Shown here: one piece after another, positions 10,403 through 20,330 of the stretch
Layout of the letters: the number at the start of each line of letters is the position of its first letter
How positions within the stretch are numbered: the first letter of the stretch is position 1
Source of the DNA: Gnetum montanum
Taxonomy: Eukaryota > Streptophyta > Gnetopsida > Gnetales > Gnetaceae
Direction: 5' to 3'
NCBI GenBank assembly: GCA_015680685.1
Contig: MNCI01026504.1
Span: forward strand, 179,149 to 206,440
DNA: 27,292 nt
Position numbers and translations under genes: made by a program
The notes under the pieces: model-generated
Database searches by the model: none
Seen by the model: the letters and a program-made list of their open reading frames with translations, nothing else
Told to the model about the DNA's origin: nothing

Positions 10403-13195
10403 ATGGAGCTAAGACTAAAATGACCATAGGAGGAAGGACCATCACAACCAAGGGAGAAACAACCCAAGACTAGAAGGGGCCAACAATAACAAGCCCAGGA
10501 TCAACTAGAAGAAACCCATGAAACAATACCTATTCAAGAATAGCCCAAAGTGGAATCTGTTGGACAGATTCCTGAAGAAGAAGTCACAACAAAACAATTG
10601 TAGTTTGGGGAGGTGTCAGGATCCATACCAAGGCTTGAATTCATACTAACACAAGCTTGCCTCAACACCATCAGGCCCCATGATATCCAATGTTCAATTC
10701 TCCAAGAACTGAACTTTAGGCAATTTTTAAAGCATGCCCCGACAAAGGTGAAGAAACAATTGCAAACCTCTCCCATGTGACCAATTATCACTTCCAGTGA
10801 GGAGTGGTACATGGGAGAGACATACATCTTCTAGAATAATAGAAAGGTAGTTTCTACTATGAAAAGCAAGGACATTTAGGTGTCCTACTTAGCTGAAGCT
10901 ATCACATAGGCCCTTGGGTTACCTAATTCTAGGACATAATTGGCAGAGCTATCTACACAAGCTGACCCAAAGGCCAAAAAGGAGTGGACCTAGTGGTGTT
11001 ACAGGGTTGACCGTAAGGAATTTGGTGCACTCACATTGACAAAACACATATACTTCAAGATAGTGGCCTATCACCTCAATCTGATGATGAGGCCCAATAA
11101 GGTAACTACCTTCTCCACCTAAGCATGCACTGCACTAATGAGAGATTTCTAGCAAACATTCTACAATTGATCTATTTAGAGATCAAGAAGCATTTCAAGG
11201 AAAATGAATGTGGAAGGAAAACCCTTCCTTTTCCATGCCTCATCCAAAAACTTTGCAAAAGGGTAGGGATCATCCACTATGCCAATGACCTAATCAAGCA
11301 TACTCCTATAGCCTCATGATCTAAAATGATGAAGGACAAGACACCTGCCATGTCTAAAAAAGAGGAGCAATAACTGCCACCTCCACCACCTATTCAAGAA
11401 ACAACATCTGAGGCCCACATAATCATTGAGCACTTACGTGAAATCTGAGAATAGCTCTTTTGTAAGTAGGAGCAGTGAGTAGGAATGAGTGGTGGAGACC
11501 CATCTATATATTGACCTATGATAAGTCACCTTAATGAGATGGCTCAAATAATTAGCTAGATGGAAAGAGCTAGACTAATATTCTCTATCCAATGTATGCA
11601 GCTCCCTGCAACACCACTTATTTCTAGAAATATCTGGAAATGTTGCCTCCTTTTCGATGTGCTTGGAGGAGGGCAAGGGAACAACTATATTGGTGATGCA
11701 GCACCAAGGGTAGGAGACTACTGTAGAAGTAGTTGCTAACTAAATCATAGAGGCACTCAATGCACCCATGGCATTTGTACCAGACATATCTACACTTCAA
11801 GATGTGCAGACGTCCATGGAAATCGTCAGCAAAAGATTGAGTGCAACCCAGCATAAAGAATTGTTGAACCATCTAGTGGGGACCATGTAACCAATCCTGG
11901 ACATTTTTGACTTTTTGAACAACATTATTGCAACCCAATCAAAGCTTCTTCAAGGAAAGGGCAAGTGCATCATCATGAAGAGGCAACTCAAAATAACACA
12001 AGTAGAAAATCAACACTTGTCCATGAAGGTTTTCGAACTATGTGCCTATTTTTCTAATTCCGCACTCTTCAGCCCTAAAACAACTAGAGATAAGGCTTTT
12101 TAGTGGCTTCAAGAAGAACTAAAACAAGTTGAGGAGGGAATGACAACAGCCATCTTCAACCAGTCTATAGTAGAAGCAAAAACTTATTCAATTCAAAAGG
12201 ACTTGGTTTAGATGCATCAGGAAAATAAAACACTAATCACAGAAAAGCATCACTTGGGAAATGTTGATGCATAGAAACAACAAATGCAAGAGTTCATTCA
12301 TTAACAACAAGAGAAACTTGCTAAGGTAAACACAAAATTGAGGAAATTGGCTACAGAGAATCATAATCTATCTATGGAGGAGGTCCAAGCCTTATGCTAG
12401 AAATCTAACATTGAGATTGCTACCTGGAAAAACGAGGCTATCAAATTTGAAAGAGTCAAGAATCATTATAAAAACCAAGTTTGCTTGCAAAAGGAAGTGA
12501 ATGAGAAGCATATCCAAATGGCTAAGGCAAAAGTAAATGAGACCCTCTAGCAATTCTAGCAAAGAAGAGAGGTGTGGTAGCCTATCATTGATGGAGTAGA
12601 TGCCTACAACAAAGCAAAGATCTACTTAAACAAGTTGCAAATTGAAGAAATAACAAAGTATATGGAATTGACCAATCTCCGATATGAAAACTTGACAATG
12701 AAAATTACTAGATGGCCATGGTCAAAACTTAAAAAGTAGATGGCTAGCCTGTACTTACTATACAAGGCTGAGTTCAAGCACCACAAGGACACCAAGAAAA
12801 ATCTTAAGATGGCAAATGCTAAACTTAAAGTTCTCAAGGCACGATTCATTGATCAATGTTGAACTACTGAGAACCTAGCTAGGAGAATGAATGATTACCA
12901 GGAGCTGCAAAACACAATGGGGACATTCAATATCAAATGTAAGTAATTCGCTACCTAGCTCATCAATACGAAGGAGTTATTTCCAACAATTCCTTGTCCT
13001 TGGGATGTGCCCATTCCAACCCGCATTTGTGAAGCTACGTGGACCATGCATGATCCCAAGAGTAATGAGGAGAAAATGAAAGCGTTTCTAGATGCCTTTT
13101 GCCTCCTACTAGAAGTTGTAGCAACAGTAAGACAACTACAGCCACCTCAACTGCTGCACGTGCCTAAAGCCAGTGAAGGTCCTTCAAAGCCCTAG
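10403..13195 (+). pseudogene. Extra post-pol frame of element A: plant transposon-type domain plus long coiled coil
   Basis: About 930 codons downstream of pol, where Athila-type elements carry an additional (env-position) gene. It starts with the ATG at 10403, which follows a TTGTGATTATAG splice-acceptor-like site. Part 1 (10403-11120) is in one frame apart from stops, with SILQELNFRQFLKHAPTK and EFGALTLTKHIYFKIVAYHL. Part 2 (11125-11316) has RKTLPFPCLIQKLCKRVGI, similar to the F-P-S-L-I-x-x-L-C-x-x-A-G-V block of the putative plant transposon domain (PF20167 as I recall it). After a drifted stretch, about 300 codons (11915-12858) read as a Lys/Glu/Gln-rich heptad-like coiled coil, followed by PWDVPIPTRICEATWTM and a Pro/Ser tail. 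Most stops are TAG, consistent with mutated CAG or TGG. No signal peptide or membrane segment is visible, so an envelope role is not supported. Confidence 0.6.
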
Positions 13196-13459
13196 GAACA
13201 TCCACCCCTTGAGACTATCTAATCTTCTCAATCAACTTCACATAATCAAAGGTCATGCTATTCAATTTTGTAGAGTCATGTCATGGTGTTCAATTTTTTG
13301 TCATGAACACCACAATTTTTTTGTAATGTGTTGATTTGTACACTTGAACACACAATTTTGTCAAATCAATTTGTTAATCCTAGAGTCAGTCAATAATCTC
13401 ATACATTCCCAATTTTGTAAAGAAACTTGAATATGACTTTTCATTCAATTTTGGGGATA
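13196..13459 (+). other. Untranslated stretch between the extra frame and the 3' LTR of element A
   Basis: Non-coding. Its end aligns with the DNA just before B's 3' LTR (both have CAATAATC...CCCAATTTTGTAA-type wording and TTTTCATTCAAT). It ends in a degraded polypurine tract, TTTTGGGGATA (13449-13459), where B has ATCGTGGGGGTA. Confidence 0.65.
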
Positions 13460-13889
13460 TGACACATCATTTCATGCATCAACGTGGCCTTGTCGACAAA
13501 GGGTCTATTCTTGCCTATAAACACATGCCAACTCATCATGTTTAGGCATTAATAAGCCATAGTGTAGCAAAGCTCTTACATTTTTTCCATTTGAAAGTTA
13601 GAATATTTTCCTAAGTGACTGTAATAAGAGTCATTGAGTATACAAATCTTTATTTGAGCATTGTTGTACCTGAGCATGACTTTGTGTACAACAATAAAGA
13701 CGAGCTTCTTGACAAACCCTACAGCATTATGGATAGTTTAGATGTTTTATTCATGCATTTAGTGCTTTTAATTATTTATTCAATGATTTATAGTAATTAA
13801 GCTAATTGAGTAATTAAGCAAGATAATCTAGATAGATTAAATACATAAGTACGATCACTTCAAACATAACACATATTCACTTGGTAATT
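13460..13889 (+). repeat. 3' LTR of element A, left part
   Basis: Starts TGACACATCA after the purine tract. A degraded promoter block TTGCCTATAAAC lies at 13511-13522 (B: TTGCCTATAAATA). Later blocks match B's LTR well: GTGACTGTAATAAGAGTCAT near 13614, TTTGAGCATTGTTGTACCTGAGCA near 13653, and ACAATAAAGACGAGCTT near 13689. It is interrupted at 13889, within a CTTGGTAA block, by the insertion of element B and resumes at 23289. Confidence 0.8.
13885..13889 (+). repeat. Target-site duplication, left copy (TAATT)
   Basis: TAATT directly before B's 5' LTR; TAATC follows B's 3' LTR at 23289-23293. Four of five bases agree and the difference is a transition. Five bases is the usual duplication for gypsy elements. 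Confidence 0.7.
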
Positions 13890-13972
13890 TGATGAGCCAT
13901 GATATGGGGTACACGACATCAGAGCCTTCCAAGTAATATCAAGCATCCAATATTGGGGCCTATCTTGTTGCC

Positions 13973-13980
13973 TATAAATA
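13973..13980 (+). promoter_or_regulatory. LTR TATA box (5' copy)
   Basis: TATAAATA in a conserved block (TTGCCTATAAATAAGAGTGG) found in both LTRs of B and degraded in the 3' LTR of A. It lies 84 bases into the LTR. Probable start of transcription about 30 bases downstream (inference). Confidence 0.65.
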
Positions 13981-14109
13981 AGAGTGGGCACACTTGGTTT
14001 GAGTAGTTTTTGTTGAGTAGTTTGTTAATTAGTCTTAGCCCCTTACACTTGGTTTGAGTATTTTGTAGCACTAGGCCATAAAACATAAAAATATATAAAA
14101 ATCATATAC

Positions 14110-14156
14110 CTCAAGTTTACTTAACCATACAATTGTGCTATACAAGTAAGCTTGAG
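14110..14156 (+). promoter_or_regulatory. LTR stem-loop, 5' copy of element B
   Basis: Arms CTCAAGTTTACTT and AAGTAAGCTTGAG pair over 13 bp with one T-G wobble around a 21-base loop. The same position in the other LTRs can form the same stem, and in element A the arms differ by compensating changes (see findings). It lies downstream of the TATA box, so it would be in the transcript. Confidence 0.6.
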
Positions 14157-14288
14157 AAGACAATGATTGACCAACCTGTCCTTGTTCCACAAAAGTGTGT
14201 AAGCACTTAGTCCTTGGAATTTAATCGAATCATGCGTGGACACTCGTATTCGTATGGTTGAGTGTAGGGATACCTTGCCGCTCATCAT

Positions 14289-14306
14289 TGGCATCATTGC
14301 TGGGGA
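14289..14306 (+). promoter_or_regulatory. Primer-binding site of element B (tRNA-Asp type, mutated)
   Basis: TGGCATCATTGCTGGGGA follows the LTR after one base. It differs from the remembered tRNA-Asp site TGGCGCCGTTGCCGGGGA at four positions, two C-to-T and two G-to-A. Confidence 0.7.
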
Positions 14307-14430
14307 CTTTGTTGATTGTGCACTAATTAGAACTTAGGAAATCTTTCTCATGATTGGAATGAATCCTTAGGGTTGGTTACAAGGAAGAAAAATAATAATA
14401 TATAATACATTGCACATTGAATAGACAATC

Positions 14431-17358
14431 ATGTCTCCTTCTTCATATGAAAGTGTTTCACTACCTAGGTCTGATACAGGGAACAATCGAAGGCATCGTA
14501 CACATGATAATTCACCAATTCCTCAATAGTTTCATGTGGTATACATTCATCCTAATGAGTATATACCAAAATTTATCTTTATCCTCCACTACGATGAATA
14601 GCTACATTGGCATGATTTAGAAGGTAACATAGTGCTACCTCCCGATTACTCTGTTCTAGGCATGCTTCTTCATCATCTCACACGAATTGGTATGTAGCAC
14701 TTACAGGCAGAGTATGTTGTGCACGATCATGACTTGAGAGAGTATCGACCCATGGAGGCACAACGTCAAAGGGATTTACAACAGGAGAGACATTATGAAT
14801 CCATGAAGGGAAAGTTGTCACAGAATGTGCCACATGTCCTAAGTGAAAATAAGGGTGGTGAACCTGCCTCAAGCAATCACCCACATACTGATGTTCCTCC
14901 CATTGACTTCGGTCAAGGGGTTGTGTATCAGAATCTTCACTCAACTATCCATAACTCAGATTCTGGTACCAACAGACACAAAGGTTCTAAAAAAGGAACA
15001 CGAACACATGACAAAGATGGACATTCTGATCGTAATCGTGATCAAGGCCACGACCACCAAAGATAAGGTAATAGGCACCATAGTGATGATAGTCCTCCTT
15101 CTTCTCCATCTTCATCATCTCCTTCACCCTCTCCTTCAAGATCTGGATGCAGTCACAAAGAAAAAGACCATGAGGATAAGGGTAGGCAAAATGGGAGTCA
15201 TAGATGAAACAGTCAGTAAAGGGGATGAGCACACTCTAGCGAATCATAGCATGGAAGAAGGGAGAGTAGGGAACAACATATGCATCATAGACACCATAGA
15301 TGGGACGATCACGATGAACCCCTACTCACTACTTGAAGTATGCTAGACATAACTAAGGTTGTTAAAATCCCAACAAGGCACCAAAAAGATAGTAGGATCA
15401 AGAGATTAGACATGAACAACATCCGACGATTTGAAGGGGGATACAACGTTGATCCTCAAAATCACCTACAAGCATTCCATAATGCATGTGCCTTACAAAA
15501 CATAGAAAATGAATGGCAAAAACTAAAGTTATTCCCATAGACTCTAGTCAAAGAAGCAAAGAGCTAGTACAAGTCCTTAGAACCGGAATCCATTTTTAGG
15601 TTGAGTACCATGTTAGAATTGTTCAGTGATAAGTACCGAACGTACTCCCAAGTGTCCAACCGACAAAAGCAAATCCAAGGATGGAAACAAGGAGGGCATG
15701 AACCCTTGGATGCTATCATGGGCTGATATTATACACTGTTACATCCTTTTCCTGGCCATGGTTATTCGCAAAGGGATCAACTACACCATCTCATAGATGG
15801 GCTTAGGCATGAAACACGAAGAACCCTTGGGACGTATGCCCAAGAAAGGCTATCTGAGCTTAGGACCCATCAAGTACAAAGATTATTAGAGCAAGTTGCT
15901 AAAGAGGAAGGTGAGCTAAGAAAAATAGAGAGTGTAGAGGAATATAACAAAGATCCTTCCCTCCAAAAGAAGGGAGTAAGGTTTTGTGAGGATGAAGAAG
16001 AGTCACCACTCAAAGAGATGGTGAATAGAAAAACTTTACCTATTCAAAAGTTGGCATCAGAAGTATCGGCAAAGGTAGACCAAATGTGGGACTCCCTAGA
16101 TAATATATTTCAAACCGTTCTCAAAATAGTAGAGGAGTCTAGAGAGCAAGGTAGTGATCACAAAAAGAAAAAAAAAAGAGAAACTAAATATGCACATAAC
16201 AAAGGTAAGGGCAAAGTAGTCTTCATTGAAGAGGTTTTGGATTCAAATACAGACAATGATAGTGGATGCGAGATATGCCAATATGACCATCCTAAGGGAT
16301 GTTGCCCTATAATCTCACATCTATAGGAGTCTGGGGTGTATGCACTCAACTCATGATTAAACAGAAGACAAACACCCCGAAGGTTACCTTATCCCCAAGG
16401 TAACCCAAGATAGTTCCACCAACCCTTAACGTATTATCCAAGTGGAACCCCACCACAACCAACTGAGTAGTATCAACAGTGGCAGCACCCACAATCATGG
16501 GGAATGCCACCACCATGGCAACAGTATCCTTACTGTCAACCTATCCCGTATGGATATTATGTGCAGTAGCCCATTTCTCCACATGACTCTATTGGTCATG
16601 TCACCCCTCAACCTCACTACCAAACACATGAGTATTATAGGACTCCTTTTCCTAGGGGTGATGTTCCACAAACATACCATCCTTCTCATCTAGTTGCATC
16701 TCTTCCACCCTTAACTCCATTACCACTTGCTCCACCCATGCAGGGTGAGCTCCTTGCCTAACTACAACAATGCAACGCTACAAGGGCTATTAATTATCAC
16801 CCTACTGTTGGTCCAAACAATCACACAAAGAAGAGACCTTTCTTTAGAACCAACAGTCCAACTAAGTCCTTACAGTCACAAGCGGCTAATTCTTCAAACA
16901 CCTCATCACCAATCGAAACTTCAGAACTCCCTTCAACCGATTGGATAAAAGCTGACCATCTTCCTAGGAAATTCTCTGATCCTAGGAGTCCTCTTATATA
17001 TCTAAAAATCACTGGGAATGAACCGTGGAAAGCTCTTTTGGATTCAAGTTTCGATGTCAACTTAATCTCTCAAGAAATGTACAAAGCCTAGAATCTGCCT
17101 TCATTAAAAAATGGTAGCATTCATTTAGAGTTAGCTGACCAATCCATCACTATCCTATTAGGACTAGTGGAGGACATTATCACCACTATTTATGAATGGT
17201 CTTATCCAACTAACTTCCTAGTGATTCAAGTGAACAACGGTAAGGGGGACTTCCTAATCATAATGGGAAGAGCATGACTAAGCACAATTGATGCCCACCT
17301 AGAAATCCACGATCTTTCCCTGGAAATATCAAAGGAAAATACATTTGGAAAGATTTAG
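14431..17358 (+). pseudogene. gag-pro frame of element B
   Basis: From the ATG at 14431 (MSPSSYESVSLPRSD) one reading frame continues to the stop at 17356 with no frameshift I could find, only in-frame stops (more than a dozen). Order: a charged His/Arg/Asp-rich N-terminus (14710-15180) and the capsid region LDMNNIRRFEGGYNVDPQNH from 15409. Next come LSELRTHQVQRLLEQVAKEE near 15850 and a Lys-rich part. A knuckle-like CEICQYDHPKGCC lies at 16267-16305, followed by a Pro/Gln/Tyr/His-rich linker (16330-16760). Last is an aspartic protease with ALLDSSFDVNLIS near 17032: the catalytic Asp (17041) is kept but the Gly of the D-S/T-G motif is Ser. Nearly all stops are one transition away from Gln, Arg or Trp codons. 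It would make the particle protein and its processing enzyme. Confidence 0.8.
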
Positions 17359-17561
17359 AAGAAGAAATTTCTATGCTTACATATAGTGACACAGGGTGTA
17401 ATTGCGTGCAGAAGTCATGGTTTGTACAACGTTTAACATTGCCTACGTGCAATCAGTGTGCACAAGTGACTAATATACAAAGATGCCTATATGCAGCAGC
17501 CACAAGATAAGAAGGCACCCAGTGGCTGATAGCTAATCAAGAGAGTAGTTCAACTATATGC

Positions 17562-17925
17562 ATGGAACCAACTAAGGGTTTGACTTGCACTTACATCGAT
17601 AGCATAGACACATTAGAGCAAGCCCATCGCCAACTTCCAAGTCTTGACATTGAAAATATCAATGGGGGGAAGGTGGAAGTCCCTAATAAGTTTAAGCAGG
17701 AGCCCCTTGAGTTAAAGACATTCCCCACTAGTATGAAATACTTGTTTCTCAACAATGGAAAATTAGTACTTATTAATGCTAGGCTCGCTCCTCAACAAAA
17801 AGAGAGACTGCTAAAAGTAATAAAAAATGGTCGAAAGCTTTCACTTGGTCATATCTCGAATTAACTGAAATAGATCCTAGGATATGCAAACACAGAATTT
17901 ACACCGATCCCTCCATGAAGCCTTG
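17562..17925 (+). pseudogene. Protease-RT connector of element B pol
   Basis: A 100-codon open piece (17562-17864) has LELKTFPTSMKYLFLNNGKL and QQKERLLKVIKNGRK. This is the linker before RT in Athila-type pol (the family has E-L-K-x-L-P-x-x-L-K-Y-x-F-L and Q-E-x-x-L-L-x-V-L-K). It continues after a stop and frame change as TEIDPRICKHRIYTDPSMKP, ending about 17924. The stretch 17359-17561 between protease and connector is drifted, with no clear domain. Confidence 0.7.
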
Positions 17926-18765
17926 ATGACAACTATAAAGGTGACTTAACCCAAAGCTTAAGTAAGTGGTTAAGGAAGAAATTGAACAGCTTCTAAAAGC
18001 TAGGTTCATATACCCCATTACTGATAGAGAATGGGTTAGTCTCTTAGTTATTGTGCTTAGAAGGGAGGTAAATGGAAGATGTGTATAGATTTTAGGCTAT
18101 TGCATATGGCAACATTCAACGACCACTTTCTATTGCCATTCATCAACCAAGTTTTAGACACCATTGTAGAGCATCGCTACTATAGTTTTTTGGATGGGTA
18201 TAGTGGGTACAACCAAATTCAAATAGCCCCAGAAGACTAAGCCAAGACTACGTTCACCAGACCTTGGGGAACATTTTCATACAAACAAATGTCATTTGGC
18301 TTGTGCTATGTCCCTACAACATTTCAATGATTAGTTCTTAGCATATTCTAGCAGCAGATAGGAAATGGTGTGGAAGTCTTCATGGATGACTTCTCTACTT
18401 AAGGAGCGAACTTTGATCAAGCCTTGGACTAGTTAGATCAAGTACTAAAGCAGTGTGTAGAAACTAACTTAAGGCTCAATTAGTAAATAAGCCATTTAAT
18501 GGTCCAAGAAGGCATCATATTAGGACATAAGATTTCACAAAAAAGGATAGAGGTAGACCCCAAAAAGATTAAAATTATCCAAGGAATCACTCAAAAACCT
18601 GAAATTGTAAAAGATATCCGGTCATTCCTTGGACACACTGGCTACTACAGATGGTTTATTGAGAACTTTTCAAACGTTACAAAACCATTGGTTGAACTAA
18701 TGAAAAAGGACATACCTTTTGAATGGACCAGGGAATGTGAACTATCTTTCCAAACTTTAAAATAA
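17926..18765 (+). pseudogene. Reverse transcriptase of element B
   Basis: Fingers begin VVKEEIEQLLKARFIYPITD (about 17969). After one frame change near 18060 a single frame carries the rest: KGGKWKMCIDFRLLH, FLLPFINQVLDTI, YYSFLDGYSGYNQIQIAPED and FTRPWGTFSYKQMSFGL. The catalytic FMDD lies at 18379-18390. The thumb follows in a fully open piece, 18499-18765, with IRSFLGHTGYYRWFIENFS. Stops are TAA, TAG or TGA at places where the family has Gln or Trp. Wording is that of the Tat/Athila branch. Confidence 0.85.
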
Positions 18766-19080
18766 AAGCTTGTACAAACACCCATTCTACAAGCTCCTGA
18801 CTAGTCTAGACCATTTCACATAATGATTGACATGTCCAACTATGCTTTAGGAGCCATACTTACATAGTTAGATGACCAAAAATGTCCTTATTACATCCAC
18901 TATGCAAGTAGGAGTATTGCTGGTGCACAACTTAACTACACCACAACAGAGAAAGAATTAATGGCTATAGTGTTTACACTAGAAAAATTTAGGCACTATG
19001 TCTTGGGCTATAAGGTATTCATGCACACGGATCATAGTGCAATAAGATTCCTAATGAATAANAGACAAACTGGTATAGTA
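18766..19080 (+). pseudogene. RNase H of element B
   Basis: Continues the RT frame: PFHIMIDMSNYALGAIL (18808), YASRSIAGAQLNYTTTEKEL (18900) and VFMHTDHSAIRFLM (19015). The acidic residues in IDMS, TEKEL and HTDH stand where the family has its catalytic residues. The frame has stops near 18763, 18802 and 18868. An undetermined base lies at 19062, near the end of the readable domain. Confidence 0.8.
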
Positions 19081-19099
19081 GTATTCTCACCTACCTCCT

Positions 19100-20330
19100 T
19101 ACACAACAAACACCATAAGGGTTAGACATTAAAAAGAAACAACAGTTTCTTCACCGAGCTAAGTATTTTATGGAGATCAATGGAAAACTTTATAAAGTAT
19201 TTCTTGATGGCTTGGTCCAATGGAGTGTTCCCGAGGTGGATCAATTACAAGTTCTCCAAGATGCTCATGAGGGTCCTTGTGGGGGTTATTACGCTAGGAG
19301 ACGAATAGCCATTAAAATCTTACTTGTAGGATATTATTGGCCTACATTGTTTTGGGACGCCCATCATTTCATCCAATCTTGTGAGCAATGTCAATGTGAT
19401 GGGGGAATTACTGCTAGAATGGAGGTTCAACAACAATGGATTCAACCTTTAGAACCCTTCGATATTTGGGGAATTGATTTTATGGGGCCTATTACACCAA
19501 TGTCTAATGAAAAAGCCTACATCATCATTGCCATTGACTACTTCACAAAATGGGCAAAGTAGCCACCGTTAAGGATTGTACATCATCTACAGCTGCACGA
19601 TTTGTTCAACAACAAGCCATAAACAGGTTTGGCATGTTGCGTGCACTTATTTCAGACAATGGTGCACACTTCACAGGTGTGGCTTTTCGGAAATTAATGC
19701 AACGCTTAGGGGTTGACCACAAACCGACTACACCATACCACCCTCAAGCAAATGGTCAAGCCGAGGTCACCAATAGGGAGATTACAAAGATATTGACAAG
19801 AACTATTAGCAAGTATAGAAGATATTGAAGCACCAAACTAAACAATGCTCTTTGGGCATACCACTCCACATGGAAACTCCCTTATAGGCTACTCTCCCTA
19901 TGAGTTAGTGTACGGTAAAATTCCAATGCTCCCTATTCATGCAAAACTCCATACACTATCCACAACATGTGATCTCAACCTTGACCTTGATCTCACACAA
20001 AAAGAATAGCTAATGAACCTTAACTTGCTAGATGAGAATTGACTAGTCGCTTTGTCATCTAACGAATTGCACAAGGATTTTAATAAACAATGTCATGACC
20101 TAAGGATTAGGAAAGTTAAATATCAATCAGGAGATAAGGTTCTCTACTAGAATCCCACACATGTGCCACAACGAACTAAATTTCAAATGCTATGGGAAGG
20201 ACCTTATATCATTCATGCAACTTTTCCTTCAGGGGCCATGATGATTTACAAACCTGAGAACCTAGACAAGAAACTATTGGTCAACATCCAACAAACCAAA
20301 CCTTTTCATGAGCCTAAGACATCTAGTACC
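19100..20330 (+). pseudogene. Integrase of element B
   Basis: Zinc-binding region at about 19250-19400: DAHEGPCGGYYARRR and SCEQCQ. The second His of the HHCC set is Tyr, as a C-to-T change would give. The core keeps all three catalytic acids: Asp at 19476 (WGIDFMGP), Asp at 19655 (ISDNGAHF) and Glu at 19763 (NGQAEVTNRE), with 35 residues between the last two (DD35E). A stop and frame change near 19560 separate the first Asp from the others. The C-terminus (20163-20330) reads RTKFQMLWEGPYII and TKPFHEP. This is the best preserved enzyme of the window, though broken. Confidence 0.85.

Larger units (their letters stand above)
13890..14287 (+). repeat. 5' LTR of element B, internally deleted
   Basis: Starts TGATGAGCCATGATATGGGG and ends CGCTCATCA. 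It is 398 bp against 815 bp for the 3' copy. The missing block corresponds to about 22618-23066 of the 3' LTR and lies between the AGTCTTAGCCCCTTAC block and the AGGCCATAAAACATAAAA block. A short repeated phrase, CACTTGGTTTGAGTA, occurs at 13991 and again at 14047 next to the deletion. Shared parts differ from the 3' LTR mostly by transitions; I estimate roughly 90% identity by eye, so the insertion is old. Confidence 0.9.

Noticed and set aside
10534-10827. Minus-strand 97-codon open frame
   Set aside because: Lies opposite the extra frame of element A, whose plus-strand reading is continuous with downstream domain wording.
10403-13195. Viral envelope gene
   Set aside because: The position fits, but no signal peptide, transmembrane segment, Cys pattern or furin-like site can be seen; the coiled coil and transposon-type block argue for another role.
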